From an uncultured Caldimonas sp. (GTDB lineage Bacteria > Pseudomonadota > Gammaproteobacteria > Burkholderiales > Burkholderiaceae), in the NCBI RefSeq assembly GCF_946480305.1, contig NZ_CAMLJQ010000046.1:1-34408 (forward strand): DNA of 34,408 nt. Reading direction: 5' to 3'. Below the pieces are notes generated by a model that was given only the letters and a program-made list of their open reading frames with translations, was not told where the DNA came from and did no database searches. This document shows, piece after piece, positions 7,231 through 14,709 of the stretch. A program made the translations under genes and the position numbers. Position 1 is the stretch's first letter. Every line of letters starts with the position of its first letter.

Positions 7231-9978
7231 CTAACTCTCGCGCAGCAATTGCAACAGGGTGTCAATCAACGCGTTGGAATCGATCGGCTTGCCGAAGTGA
7301 GCGTCGAACCCGGCGTGCAGCGCCTTCTTCCGTTCAGGGGCACTGGCGAAGGCGGTCACCGCCAGGGCCGGCAGCCGGGGCAGCGAGTGCCGGGCTTCGT
7401 GTGCGCGCAGGCGCCGGATGAAGCTGTAGCCGTCTTCGCCGGGCATCGCGATGTCGGAGATGAGCGCGTGAGGCCATTCGTCGACGCTGAGTGCCGCGAG
7501 GTGATCGAAGGCTTTGGGGGCGCGGTCGAACAGTGCGAGCTGCGCTTGCTGGTCGCGCAGGATGAAACCGAGGATCTCGCGCCCGTCGGGGTCATCTTCG
7601 ACGACGACGATGCGCTTGCCGTTCAGGCCCTCGGTGCGTCCGTCGACGCCCGCGCCGGGGCGCTCGCCCCCCTCGGCAAGCCGCCTCGGCAGCTCGATCA
7701 CGAACGAAGTGCCGTGCCCCAGCCCGTCGCTGTGCGCGCGCAGCCGCCCCCCGTGCAGATCGACCAGCTGGCGCGCGAGCGACAAGCCCAGCCCGAGGCC
7801 GCCTGCCCGCCGCGTGCTGGAGCCGTCGGCCTGCTTGAAGCGCTCGAACAGCTGCGGCAGCACGTTGCCGTCGATGCCGATGCCGGAGTCACGGACCTCG
7901 ATCTCCAGCGAGTGGGGGCCGAGCCGCGTGCTGATCTCGATGCGGCCGTCCTCGGGTGTGAACTTGACGGCGTTGGAGATCAGGTTCACCAGCGCCTGCC
8001 GCAGCCGCTCCACATCGATGAGCACCATGTCGATGTGCGGATCGTGCCGCAAGGTCATCTCGATGCGCTTGGCTTCGGCGGTGGGGCGGAAGGTCTCGCT
8101 CGCCTGCTCGATCAGCGGGGCGAGCGCCGCGCGTCGCGGCTCGAGCTGCAGCTTGCCGCGCAGGATGCGCTGCATGTCGAGCAGGTCGTCGACCATGCGC
8201 GCCTGCGCCTGGGTGTTGCGGTCGATGGCATCGAGCGCACGCAACTGCGCCGGCGCATACTGCCCGGTTTGCCGCAAGACGTGCGCCCATCCGCGTATCG
8301 CGTTCAACGGCGAGCGCAGCTCGTGCGACACCACTGCCAGGAACTCGTCCTTCGCCGATGCCAGCGCCTCGGCTTCGGCGCGCAACGCGCGTTCGCGTGC
8401 CAGCATCTCCTCACGCTCGAGCTCGCGTTCCTTGCGCTCGGTGATGTCTTCGGCCACGCCGCCGATGCGCACCACCTCGCCGTGCTCGTCGCGCAACTGG
8501 AAGCGCCGGTCCCGGATCCAGCGCACCTGGCCGCCGGCATGACGGATGCGGTATTCGCGTACGGCCTCGTAGCCCGGCGATCCCGAGGCATCGGCAAAGA
8601 AGGGCGTTGGCAACTGCGGGAGGTCGCTGGGGAGCAGAGCTTCGTTCCAGCGCTCCGGGTCGGTGTAGAGGGCTTCGCAGCCCACGCCCCACACGCGCTC
8701 GAAGGCCGGGCTCACGTACAGCAGTTCGCGGGTGCGCACGTCGGCCAGCCAGAACACGTCGTCGGTGCTTTCGGCGAACTGCCGGAAGCGAAGCTCGCTT
8801 TCCTCCAGCGCGGCCATCGCGCGGCGCCGCTGCGTGATGTCGTAGCCGATGCACAGCACGGTCTCGAGGGCGCCGTCGCGCCCGCGCTCGGGTATCAGCC
8901 GGCAGATGTAGTGGCTCACCGGCCCCACGCGACCCGGCCCCGGCCGTACGCTGAACTCGCACTCCTGTTCCTCGCCGGTCGCCAGCGCCGCCAGGGCGGC
9001 ATTGCGCCACTGCGCCGTCACCACGCGCGGCAGCCCGGCCTGCTCGCCGGTGTGGCCCACCAGACTCGCGGGCGCCACGCCGAACGCCGTCTCGATGGCG
9101 CGGTTGGCATACACATGGCGCAAGCCGCGATCAAACCGCGTGATGACGTCCGGGGCGTTCTCGACCAGCGTGCGGAACTCACGCTCGCGTTGATCGAGGG
9201 CATCTTCCACGCGTTTCTGGTGCTCGATCTCGGTGGCCATGCCCGCCCACAGCAGCGGCTTGTCGTGGTGGTCGCACATCAGTCGCGCGCGACACAGGTG
9301 CCAGCGGAACTCGCCCTGCGCATTGCGCAGCCGGAACTCCGCTTCGAAGCGGCCGCCGCGCGCGTGGGCGTGGTGCCAGCTTTCCATCAGCACGGCGTGG
9401 TCGTCGGGGTGGATCAGGTCCAGCCATTCGTCGGCCAGCGAGCGATCGGTCGGCAGGCCGGTGTAGTCGAACCAATGGCGGTTGACGTAGACCGAGGTGC
9501 CGTCCGGCGAAGCGGCAAACAGCAGCGCCGGCACCGCGTGGGCGAGCCCGGCGAAGGGCAACCCGGCGAGGGCCGGCAATTTCTGCTGCGCATCGTGCGC
9601 GGCGGGGCGCAGCGTGTGGAAGCTGACGAGCCATGCGGTGTTCGCAATGGCGTGCAAGGGCTGGGCTCGCACATAGCCGTGCGCACACGAGCCGGTCTTC
9701 AGCTTGGCGACCGAGGCGTGGGGGGCCGAGTCCGGGTTTCCGTCCGGCTCGCCGCCGAGCAGTTCGTCCACGCCTTCGAGCAGGTTGTTCAGCGGCTGGC
9801 CGAGCACCTCCTTGGCGTCCTTGCCCAGCAGTTCGTCGAGCGCGCCTGCGGCACTGGCAACCCAGGGCTTGCCGTCCGCGCTCGATTCCACGGCCACGAA
9901 GGTCAGTTCTCCGAGCGCCACGCCAGCATCTGCCAACAGGCTGGCGGCATGTGCGGGTGACTGAGTCTGCGACTGCAT
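7231..9978 (-). CDS. Soluble hybrid sensor histidine kinase with three PAS domains
   Basis: The 915-residue protein shows no membrane segment. After an N-terminal region (1-140) come three PAS domains at about 145-260 (VYVNRHWFDYTGLP), 265-390 (APDVITRFDRGLRHVYANRA) and 395-515 (VSPAFERVWG ending in DITERKE). Then come HisKA with His552 in SHELRSPLNA, an HATPase domain with NLISNAVKF and GGLGLGLSLARQLV, and a C-terminal receiver with Asp842 in SDIAMPGEDG. It probably senses a cytoplasmic cue and feeds a phosphorelay. The sigma-54 regulator gene lies next on the same strand and is the obvious partner, though a receiver-to-receiver relay would need a separate histidine phosphotransfer protein, not seen here. 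The start at 9978 has only a weak ribosome site. Confidence 0.93.
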   Translation of the reverse strand: MQSQTQSPAHAASLLADAGVALGELTFVAVESSADGKPWVASAAGALDELLGKDAKEVLGQPLNNLLEGVDELLGGEPDGNPDSAPHASVAKLKTGSCAHGYVRAQPLHAIANTAWLVSFHTLRPAAHDAQQKLPALAGLPFAGLAHAVPALLFAASPDGTSVYVNRHWFDYTGLPTDRSLADEWLDLIHPDDHAVLMESWHHAHARGGRFEAEFRLRNAQGEFRWHLCRARLMCDHHDKPLLWAGMATEIEHQKRVEDALDQREREFRTLVENAPDVITRFDRGLRHVYANRAIETAFGVAPASLVGHTGEQAGLPRVVTAQWRNAALAALATGEEQECEFSVRPGPGRVGPVSHYICRLIPERGRDGALETVLCIGYDITQRRRAMAALEESELRFRQFAESTDDVFWLADVRTRELLYVSPAFERVWGVGCEALYTDPERWNEALLPSDLPQLPTPFFADASGSPGYEAVREYRIRHAGGQVRWIRDRRFQLRDEHGEVVRIGGVAEDITERKERELEREEMLARERALRAEAEALASAKDEFLAVVSHELRSPLNAIRGWAHVLRQTGQYAPAQLRALDAIDRNTQAQARMVDDLLDMQRILRGKLQLEPRRAALAPLIEQASETFRPTAEAKRIEMTLRHDPHIDMVLIDVERLRQALVNLISNAVKFTPEDGRIEISTRLGPHSLEIEVRDSGIGIDGNVLPQLFERFKQADGSSTRRAGGLGLGLSLARQLVDLHGGRLRAHSDGLGHGTSFVIELPRRLAEGGERPGAGVDGRTEGLNGKRIVVVEDDPDGREILGFILRDQQAQLALFDRAPKAFDHLAALSVDEWPHALISDIAMPGEDGYSFIRRLRAHEARHSLPRLPALAVTAFASAPERKKALHAGFDAHFGKPIDSNALIDTLLQLLRES

Positions 9979-10035
9979 GTGTCGGGACTCAGCGGTTGAA
10001 GCGAGGGGAGCGGCCGTGCATCGCGGGGGCGCGCA

Positions 10036-10251
10036 CTAGCGGTACCGCCCCGGTCGCTCCCACGGAGGCAGCATCGGACGTTTTCGTTCCGGGGCCTCAC
10101 CGTCGTCCGGTCCGCACACGCTGCCCGATCGACCGGCAGGTGCGCCCGCGGCTGCGTCGTGCCCTTGTTCCTGCTCGACCAGAGCGGCCTCGGAGGAACA
10201 GAGCGGGCGCGTGGCCCGATGGGTCAGCGGGTGGGGACTCTGGGTGGGCAT
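10036..10251 (-). CDS. Hypothetical small protein ending in LPPWERPGRYR
   Basis: A 71-codon minus-strand frame in the gap between the hybrid kinase and the GlsB-like gene. I chose the ATG at 10251 because CAGGAG lies upstream at good spacing and because a minus-strand sigma-54-type promoter at 10338-10351 would start transcription near 10326. An upstream in-frame ATG at 10323 would then be leaderless. Third-position G/C content is high in the upstream half. There is no recognised domain; the C-terminal part is charged and proline-rich. The PPWERP ending is echoed in the leader of the regulator gene. It may not be a real gene. Confidence 0.35.
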   Translation of the reverse strand: MPTQSPHPLTHRATRPLCSSEAALVEQEQGHDAAAGAPAGRSGSVCGPDDGEAPERKRPMLPPWERPGRYR

Positions 10252-10337
10252 CGGAACGATCTCCTGGATCCTGGCTTCCTGGCGCTCGACCAACGGGCCG
10301 ATGCCGCGAGCGGTGAACGCCATTGCAACGGCTCCAC

Positions 10338-10351
10338 GCAAGCTGCATGCC
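10338..10351 (-). promoter_or_regulatory. Sigma-54-type promoter, minus strand
   Basis: On the minus strand the site reads GGCATG-CAGC-TTGC: -24 GG at 10351-10350, -12 GC at 10339-10338, with the required 10 bases between. The -24 element differs from consensus GGCACG only by T for C. It is divergent from the plus-strand site at 10474, about 120 bases away, and would transcribe toward the small gene at 10251 and the hybrid kinase. Confidence 0.5.
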
Positions 10352-10473
10352 CGCGACGCGAGAGCGAGTGGCCCGCCCAGCGCGCCGAGATCGAAGGAAA
10401 CCGCGGGTCCGCACTGCAATTCCTGCGCGCACGCGTGGTGCATCTTGCAGGCAGGGCCTGCATCAGGCTGCGC

Positions 10474-10488
10474 GGCACGCCGGTTGCT
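10474..10488 (+). promoter_or_regulatory. Sigma-54 promoter upstream of the GlsB-like gene
   Basis: GGCACG-CCGG-TTGCT matches the consensus GGCACG-N4-TTGCW at every defined position. The -24 GG is at 10474-10475 and the -12 GC at 10486-10487, ten bases apart. A start near 10499 gives a leader of about 65 bases before the ATG at 10566. Sigma-54 dependence is inferred from sequence. Confidence 0.7.
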
Positions 10489-10565
10489 CCGTTCCTGGCG
10501 TGAGCAGTGGACTGCTTCCTGAGCAGGCGCAGCGCACAACTTTCTCCCACCAACTTGACAGGAGC

Positions 10566-10844
10566 ATGCCCGTGATCAACTTCATCGTTTGGTTAGTCGT
10601 TGGCGGCGTGGTCGGCTGGATCGCCAGCATGATCATGCGAACCGACGCCCAGCAGGGCGTCATCCTCAACGTCGTGGTCGGCATCGTCGGCGCCGCGCTG
10701 GGGGGCTGGCTGATCTCTCCGCTTGTCGGTGTGCCGAGCATCAACGAGAACGCCTTCAGCATCGGCGCCTTGCTGGTGTCGCTGGTCGGGGCGATCGTGC
10801 TGCTCGCCATCGTGAACCTGCTGCGCCGCGGAAGCGTGCGCTAG
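10566..10844 (+). CDS. GlsB/YeaQ/YmgE-family stress-response membrane protein
   Basis: The 92-residue protein is made of three hydrophobic segments (about 5-25 INFIVWLVVGGVVGWIASMI, 35-55 VILNVVVGIVGAALGGWLI, 70-88 SIGALLVSLVGAIVLLAIV) with the glycine pattern of the transglycosylase-associated GlsB/YeaQ/YmgE family. Members are small inner-membrane proteins induced by stress; the molecular function is unknown. AGGAG lies just before the ATG. A consensus sigma-54 promoter stands upstream, and a large hairpin lies 32 bases after the stop, before the YqjD-like gene. Confidence 0.9.
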   Translation: MPVINFIVWLVVGGVVGWIASMIMRTDAQQGVILNVVVGIVGAALGGWLISPLVGVPSINENAFSIGALLVSLVGAIVLLAIVNLLRRGSVR

Positions 10845-10876
10845 CCGTTGCGTGACGAGCGCCCCAGTTCCTTGTT

Positions 10877-10920
10877 TCACGAGCCGGTGGCAGCCGTTCG
10901 ATCACGGCTGTCCCTCGTGA
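10877..10920. other. Two-step hairpin between GlsB-like and YqjD-like genes
   Basis: The outer arms TCACGAG (10877-10883) and CTCGTGA (10914-10920) enclose a second stem CAGCCG (10891-10896)/CGGCTG (10905-10910). No T tract follows on either strand, so it is not a standard terminator; it may be a processing site or a protein-binding palindrome. Confidence 0.5.
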
Positions 10921-11035
10921 GACCGGCGCTGCGGGCGCGCTGCAAATCTCTCTGCAATTCCTACTAACCCGGCGGGTCTTGTTCCAGCCACCTTGCAGCG
11001 TGCACTGGCAGACCGCCCATCAGGAGAACTTCACC

Positions 11036-11392
11036 ATGGAAAACCAGACTGGCACCACCGGCACCTACGGCACCACCGGCACGACGGGCGCGAGCAATGG
11101 CATCGGCAGCACGGGCAGCAGCGCCAACGTGGTCGATCGCGTGGCGCAAAGCGCGCATGAGGTGGTCGACCGCGTGGCAGCGAAGGCCGGCCCGGCAATG
11201 GAGAAGATGCGTTCGAGCGCGAGCGGCTACAAGGAGCAGCTGCACGCCAAGGCCGACCAGTTCGGCGCGATGGAAGAGCAGTGGATGGAGTCCGCCCGCG
11301 GCTATGTACGCGAGCATCCGTTCACGGCGATCACGGTGGCCGTGGTGGCCGGCATGCTGATCGCGAAGATGACCTCTTCTTCGAACCGCTGA
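11036..11392 (+). CDS. YqjD/ElaB-like DUF883 membrane-anchored protein
   Basis: The 118-residue protein has a threonine/glycine-rich low-complexity N-terminus (TGTTGTYGTTGTTG, residues 5-18), then an amphipathic helical region (about 30-90, VVDRVAQSAHEVVDRVAAKA). It ends in a C-terminal membrane anchor (FTAITVAVVAGMLIAKM). This is the layout of the YqjD/ElaB/YgaM family, which in E. coli anchors inactive ribosomes to the membrane in stationary phase; that role here is only by analogy. AGGAG precedes the ATG. The YqjE-like gene starts two bases after the stop, as in the E. coli yqjD-yqjE arrangement. Confidence 0.85.
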   Translation: MENQTGTTGTYGTTGTTGASNGIGSTGSSANVVDRVAQSAHEVVDRVAAKAGPAMEKMRSSASGYKEQLHAKADQFGAMEEQWMESARGYVREHPFTAITVAVVAGMLIAKMTSSSNR

Positions 11393-11394
11393 CC

Positions 11395-11850
11395 ATGGCT
11401 GCCACCATGCCTGCCGATTCCGCTGCGCCCAGCGCGGAGACGGCTGCTGCCTCGGCGGCAGCCGCCTCTGCCGGCACGCAGGCCGGGTCGTTCACCGAAG
11501 CGGCCACCACGGTGTGGGGCGACCTCCGCGCCAGCCTGCAGGACCGGGTCAAGCTCTTTTCCCTGGAGACGCAGCGCACCGGCCTCACGCTGGTGCAGCT
11601 GGTGCTCTATGCAGTGATGGCCGCGGTGCTCACGGTCACCGCATGGCTGGCTGTCGTGGGCGGGGTCGGGGCGTGGCTGGTGCTGCATGCCGGCATGCAC
11701 TGGGCCGCCGCGGTGGCGATCCTGGTCGTGCTGAACCTCGTGGCCGCGGGCCTGCTCGCGTGGTCGATGCGGGGGCTCGTCCGCCACCTCGGGTTCCCCG
11801 CCACCATCCGCCAACTGCAACCGCTCGCGCAGCGGTCGCGCGCGTCCTGA
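11395..11850 (+). CDS. YqjE-like phage-holin-superfamily membrane protein
   Basis: The 151-residue protein has an alanine-rich N-terminus, a conserved cytoplasmic stretch (VWGDLRASLQDRVKLFSLETQRTGL, about 41-65) and two membrane segments (about 66-95 and 100-125). This is the layout of the YqjE / Phage_holin_3_6 family found next to DUF883 genes. Function is unknown; it is not expected to be a lysis holin. It begins two bases after the YqjD-like stop. The fusion gene at 11875 follows in the YqjK position. Confidence 0.82.
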   Translation: MAATMPADSAAPSAETAAASAAAASAGTQAGSFTEAATTVWGDLRASLQDRVKLFSLETQRTGLTLVQLVLYAVMAAVLTVTAWLAVVGGVGAWLVLHAGMHWAAAVAILVVLNLVAAGLLAWSMRGLVRHLGFPATIRQLQPLAQRSRAS

Positions 11851-11874
11851 GCGACACAACACGAAGGGCTCCCC

Positions 11875-12795
11875 ATGCTCCATTCGATGCTGGACCAGAT
11901 AGACGAACGCATCCGTGAAGCCGAGGCGCGCGTGCAGCGGCAGGATGCGCACACCGTGGCGAGCTGGCGGCAGGCCAGCGTTGCCGGTCGCAAGCGTGCG
12001 CGGGCGGTGCTGATCGGCGGCGCCACCACGCTCGTGACCGGCTGGCTGCTGCGTCGCCTGACCCGCGACCGGCGCGGTGCGTCTCGCAGCGGGCGCCGCG
12101 CCCGTTCATATGGCTGGCTGCGCCCGCTGCTGAGCCCTGCGGTGCTGCCGCTCGTGGCCTCGACCGTGGCGCCGCTGATCGGGCGCAAGGGCTCGTCTTT
12201 CCTCGCGCGGCTGGGCCTGCCGTTCGCGCACACTGAACCGGCGGGGCTTGCAGTCGCCCCGATCGACCTCGCGCGCTACGCCGGCCTCTGGTACGAGGTG
12301 GCGCGCCTGCCGACCAAGCACGAGAGCCAGTGCGCAAGCGACGTGCACGCGCTGTACGAGCTGCTGCCCGAGGGTGGCCTGCATGTCGTCAACCGCTGCC
12401 TGCGCGGCGATGGCGAGGTGCAGGAGGTCGAAGGTGTCGCACGTGTGGCCGACGAGATGTCCCCCGCGCGGCTCGAGGTGTGTTTCGCGCCGAAGTGGCT
12501 GCAGTGGTGGCCTGGCGCGTGGGCCGACTACTGGGTGCTTGAAATAGCGGGCGACTATGCCGCGGCATTGGTCGGCACGCCAGATCGCGACGAGCTGTGG
12601 GTGCTCTCGCGCAGGCAGGGCATCGACGAGGACACCTACGCGCGCTTCGTGGAGCGCGCGCGCAGCGAAGGCTTCCCGGTCGAGAAGCTGATCCGCACAG
12701 CCCACACCACCACGCCGCCCGAAGACGCGGCCAGCTACACCGAACCCCCGCAGAGGTCACCCGCCGCCAACGCTCGCCCGGCCGCCTATCACTGA
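11875..12795 (+). CDS. Lipocalin (Blc-like) fused to an N-terminal YqjK-like membrane region
   Basis: The 306-residue protein has two parts. Residues 1-120 contain a charged coiled-coil-like start (LDQIDERIREAEARVQ) and hydrophobic segments at about 44-60 and 88-103. Residues 128-275 are a lipocalin of the bacterial Blc type: GLWYEVARLPTKHES with Gly137 and Trp139 of the GxW motif, then YWVLEIAGDYAAALVGTPDR and LWVLSRRQG. E. coli Blc is an outer-membrane lipoprotein, but here there is no lipobox and the lipocalin is tethered by an N-terminal membrane part. The gene stands where yqjK would follow yqjD-yqjE. Start alternatives are 11875 and 11887. Lipid or hydrophobic-ligand binding is inferred from the family. 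Confidence 0.85.
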   Translation: MLHSMLDQIDERIREAEARVQRQDAHTVASWRQASVAGRKRARAVLIGGATTLVTGWLLRRLTRDRRGASRSGRRARSYGWLRPLLSPAVLPLVASTVAPLIGRKGSSFLARLGLPFAHTEPAGLAVAPIDLARYAGLWYEVARLPTKHESQCASDVHALYELLPEGGLHVVNRCLRGDGEVQEVEGVARVADEMSPARLEVCFAPKWLQWWPGAWADYWVLEIAGDYAAALVGTPDRDELWVLSRRQGIDEDTYARFVERARSEGFPVEKLIRTAHTTTPPEDAASYTEPPQRSPAANARPAAYH

Positions 12796-12818
12796 GCGCC
12801 TGAAAGCAGTCGCGGGCC

Positions 12819-13295
12819 ATGGGCGAGCTGTTCGTCTTCCACGTATCGGCGTGGGAACTGGTCGTGCGCGGCACTGCGATGTACTGGTTCCTGTTCCTGA
12901 TCTTCCGCTTCGTGCTGCGCCGCGACGTGGGCGCGGTGGCGATTGCCGACGTGCTGCTGCTCGTGCTGATCGCCGATGCGTCGCAGAACGCGATGTCCGG
13001 CGGCTACCAGACGGTGGCCGAGGGTTGCCTGCTGGTCGGCACCATCGTCGGTTGGAACTACCTGCTCGACTGGGCCAGCTACCGGTTCGAGCGGGTGCGC
13101 AAGCTGGCCGAGCCGCCGCCGCTGCCGTTGATCTGGCGCGGGCGCATCCTGCACCGCAACCTGCGCAAGGAGTTCCTGCCCGTGGCCGACCTGATGGGCA
13201 AGCTGCGCCAGGAAGGCATCGACGACGTCGCGCACGTGAAGGCGGCCTACATGGAAAGCGACGGCCAGATCAGCGTGGTGAGGTTGCGCGACTGA
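12819..13295 (+). CDS. DUF421/YetF-like membrane protein
   Basis: The 158-residue protein has an N-terminal membrane part with helices at about 15-35 (AMYWFLFLIFRFVL), 38-55 (VGAVAIADVLLLVLIA) and 65-85 (VAEGCLLVGTIVGWNYLL). A short cytoplasmic domain follows (PPLPLIWRGRILHRNLRKE), matching the DUF421/YetF family at a slightly short length. Family function is unknown; members are often in sporulation or stress contexts. It follows the lipocalin gene by 23 bases and is probably in the same transcript. The sigma-54-type site for the next gene begins ten bases after its stop. Confidence 0.85.
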   Translation: MGELFVFHVSAWELVVRGTAMYWFLFLIFRFVLRRDVGAVAIADVLLLVLIADASQNAMSGGYQTVAEGCLLVGTIVGWNYLLDWASYRFERVRKLAEPPPLPLIWRGRILHRNLRKEFLPVADLMGKLRQEGIDDVAHVKAAYMESDGQISVVRLRD

Positions 13296-13305
13296 AGGCG
13301 CTCAC

Positions 13306-13320
13306 GGCACCCCGCTTGCT
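13306..13320 (+). promoter_or_regulatory. Sigma-54-type promoter upstream of the acidic-protein gene
   Basis: GGCACC-CCGC-TTGCT has -24 GG at 13306-13307 and -12 GC at 13318-13319, ten bases apart, differing from consensus at one position (C for G after GGCAC). A start near 13331 leaves about 30 bases of leader before the ATG at 13362, with an AGAGGA ribosome site in it. Confidence 0.6.
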
Positions 13321-13361
13321 GCTCTTGCTCCACACCACAGCAGTAGCAAGAGGAACACACC

Positions 13362-13793
13362 ATGGCACAGAGCAACGTCACCGGCGGCACCCGCATGCCG
13401 CAGCGCAACGAAGGCAGCCGCACCGGCGTGCTGGGTCCGAGCGATACCTCCGACAGCGGCAGCGACGTCCAGGGCGGACCGGGGCTCGTCGACACGCAGG
13501 CGCAAGGCCTGGACGAAGGCTCGACGTCGGACCTGGACCGCCGCGCCGGCGTGGGGGCGGATTTCGGCGACCCCGGTCTCGATGCCGACAGCGATTCCCA
13601 GGGCACCGGCGAACGGGCGCTGGCCGACCGCGACGGCTACCGTGAAGCAAGCGACATCGGGCCCGACCACATCGAGAACATCGACACCGGTGAGATCGAG
13701 GCGATGTCCGACGACGAGGTCGATGACTTCGGCAGCGAGGATCTCGCGATCGACGAGGACGAAGACTCGGCGGGCGACGAAGCGCGGCACTAG
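13362..13793 (+). CDS. Hypothetical acidic, probably disordered protein
   Basis: The 143-residue protein has no hydrophobic core. It is rich in Gly, Ser and Asp, and the last third is strongly acidic (IEAMSDDEVDDFGSEDLAI, then DEDEDSAGDE). It probably is intrinsically disordered. An AGAGGA ribosome site precedes the ATG. It has its own sigma-54-type promoter candidate, although it also lies only 66 bases after the YetF-like gene. I do not recognise a characterised family; the context suggests a stress-related role. Confidence 0.75.
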   Translation: MAQSNVTGGTRMPQRNEGSRTGVLGPSDTSDSGSDVQGGPGLVDTQAQGLDEGSTSDLDRRAGVGADFGDPGLDADSDSQGTGERALADRDGYREASDIGPDHIENIDTGEIEAMSDDEVDDFGSEDLAIDEDEDSAGDEARH

Positions 13794-13905
13794 CCATAGC
13801 GCTGCATCCACTTACATGTGATACCCGATTGCCTCTCCCTCGAGGATGGGCGGACGAGGGAGGTCCTTCTATCCTTGTGCTTCTAATCATCGAGGAGGAG
13901 AGCAG

Positions 13906-14709
13906 ATGAAAGGCCTCCACGCCCTCATCGTGCTGTTGCCGACCTTGTTGCCCGCATCGCCGGCCGCACTGGCGGAAGCCTATCCGATGCCTGCGCCGAC
14001 GACGCTCGCCGAGCAGCCACACCTGATGGGCGAGGTGATCGACCGGCTACGCTACGAGTTTGCGTACTTCACGCCCTATGGCCTCGGCCCGGTGCGTGGC
14101 CGCGAGTTGACGACCGGGAGCGTCGGCGCCACCGTGGTCCGATCCAGGGTCGATGGCTCGCTGGACTTCCATTTCCACTTGACGCACGACGCGTCCTCGT
14201 TGGGCGTCGTGTACGCGGTGGATCTGACCAACGGGTTCTATCGGGACGATTTCACCTACGTCGCGCACCAACTGAACGATGGCCCGGTGCCGGCCGACCG
14301 TTTCCAGGAGGTGGCGCACCTCGATCGGCAAGGCACCGCGGTCGACTGGACGACCGGAAAGGAATACTGCTTGTTGCCGCCGTGCAAGATACGGCTGGAC
14401 TTCTACAGCAAGACCGACGTGTACTACCTGGAGCCGGGCAACGAAGCCTACTTCGTGATCGACACGAACGCTCGCCACTACAGCCGCACCGGGGCCATGC
14501 AGGTATGGGATTTTCACACGGACCCCGAATACAGCAGCGGCGCTCTCCCGATGTTTGCGCCGGCAATCCCGGAGCCGGGCTCCGTGGCGCTGCTCGCTGC
14601 TGGGCTGGGCACGCTGGTCGGGTGGGCACGCCGCGATCGTGCCCGCAGCGGGGCGGGACTCAAGTCGCCGCCAGAAACCGCTGCAGCTGGTTCACGTCGA
14701 TCGGCTTGA
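13906..14709 (+). CDS. PEP-CTERM exported protein
   Basis: The 267-residue protein has an N-terminal signal peptide (about 1-24, LIVLLPTLLPASPAALA) and a PEP-CTERM sorting tail: Pro-Glu-Pro at 222-224, a hydrophobic stretch (SVALLAAGLGTLVG), then ArgArg at 242-243. Such tails are recognised by exosortases and linked to exopolysaccharide secretion; no exosortase gene is in this window. The central 190 residues contain no recognised domain. GGAGGAG precedes the ATG at 13906. Unusually, the frame runs 24 residues past the ArgArg, and its last 50 bases overlap the 3' end of the opposing kinase gene. Confidence 0.88.
   Translation: MKGLHALIVLLPTLLPASPAALAEAYPMPAPTTLAEQPHLMGEVIDRLRYEFAYFTPYGLGPVRGRELTTGSVGATVVRSRVDGSLDFHFHLTHDASSLGVVYAVDLTNGFYRDDFTYVAHQLNDGPVPADRFQEVAHLDRQGTAVDWTTGKEYCLLPPCKIRLDFYSKTDVYYLEPGNEAYFVIDTNARHYSRTGAMQVWDFHTDPEYSSGALPMFAPAIPEPGSVALLAAGLGTLVGWARRDRARSGAGLKSPPETAAAGSRRSA

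Noticed and set aside
6976..9960. A 994-codon plus-strand open frame antisense to the first hybrid kinase
   Set aside because: Mirror frame of a G/C-rich gene; His/Gln/Arg/Gly-rich composition, no domain pattern, and the opposite strand has complete PAS, HisKA, HATPase and receiver motifs.
11395..11850. Phage holin, hence a prophage remnant
   Set aside because: The family resemblance is to chromosomal YqjE proteins next to DUF883 genes; no other phage gene, integrase or attachment site is present.
13794..13905. Sigma-54 promoter before the PEP-CTERM gene
   Set aside because: TTGC occurs at 13829-13832 but no GG stands ten bases upstream of its GC.
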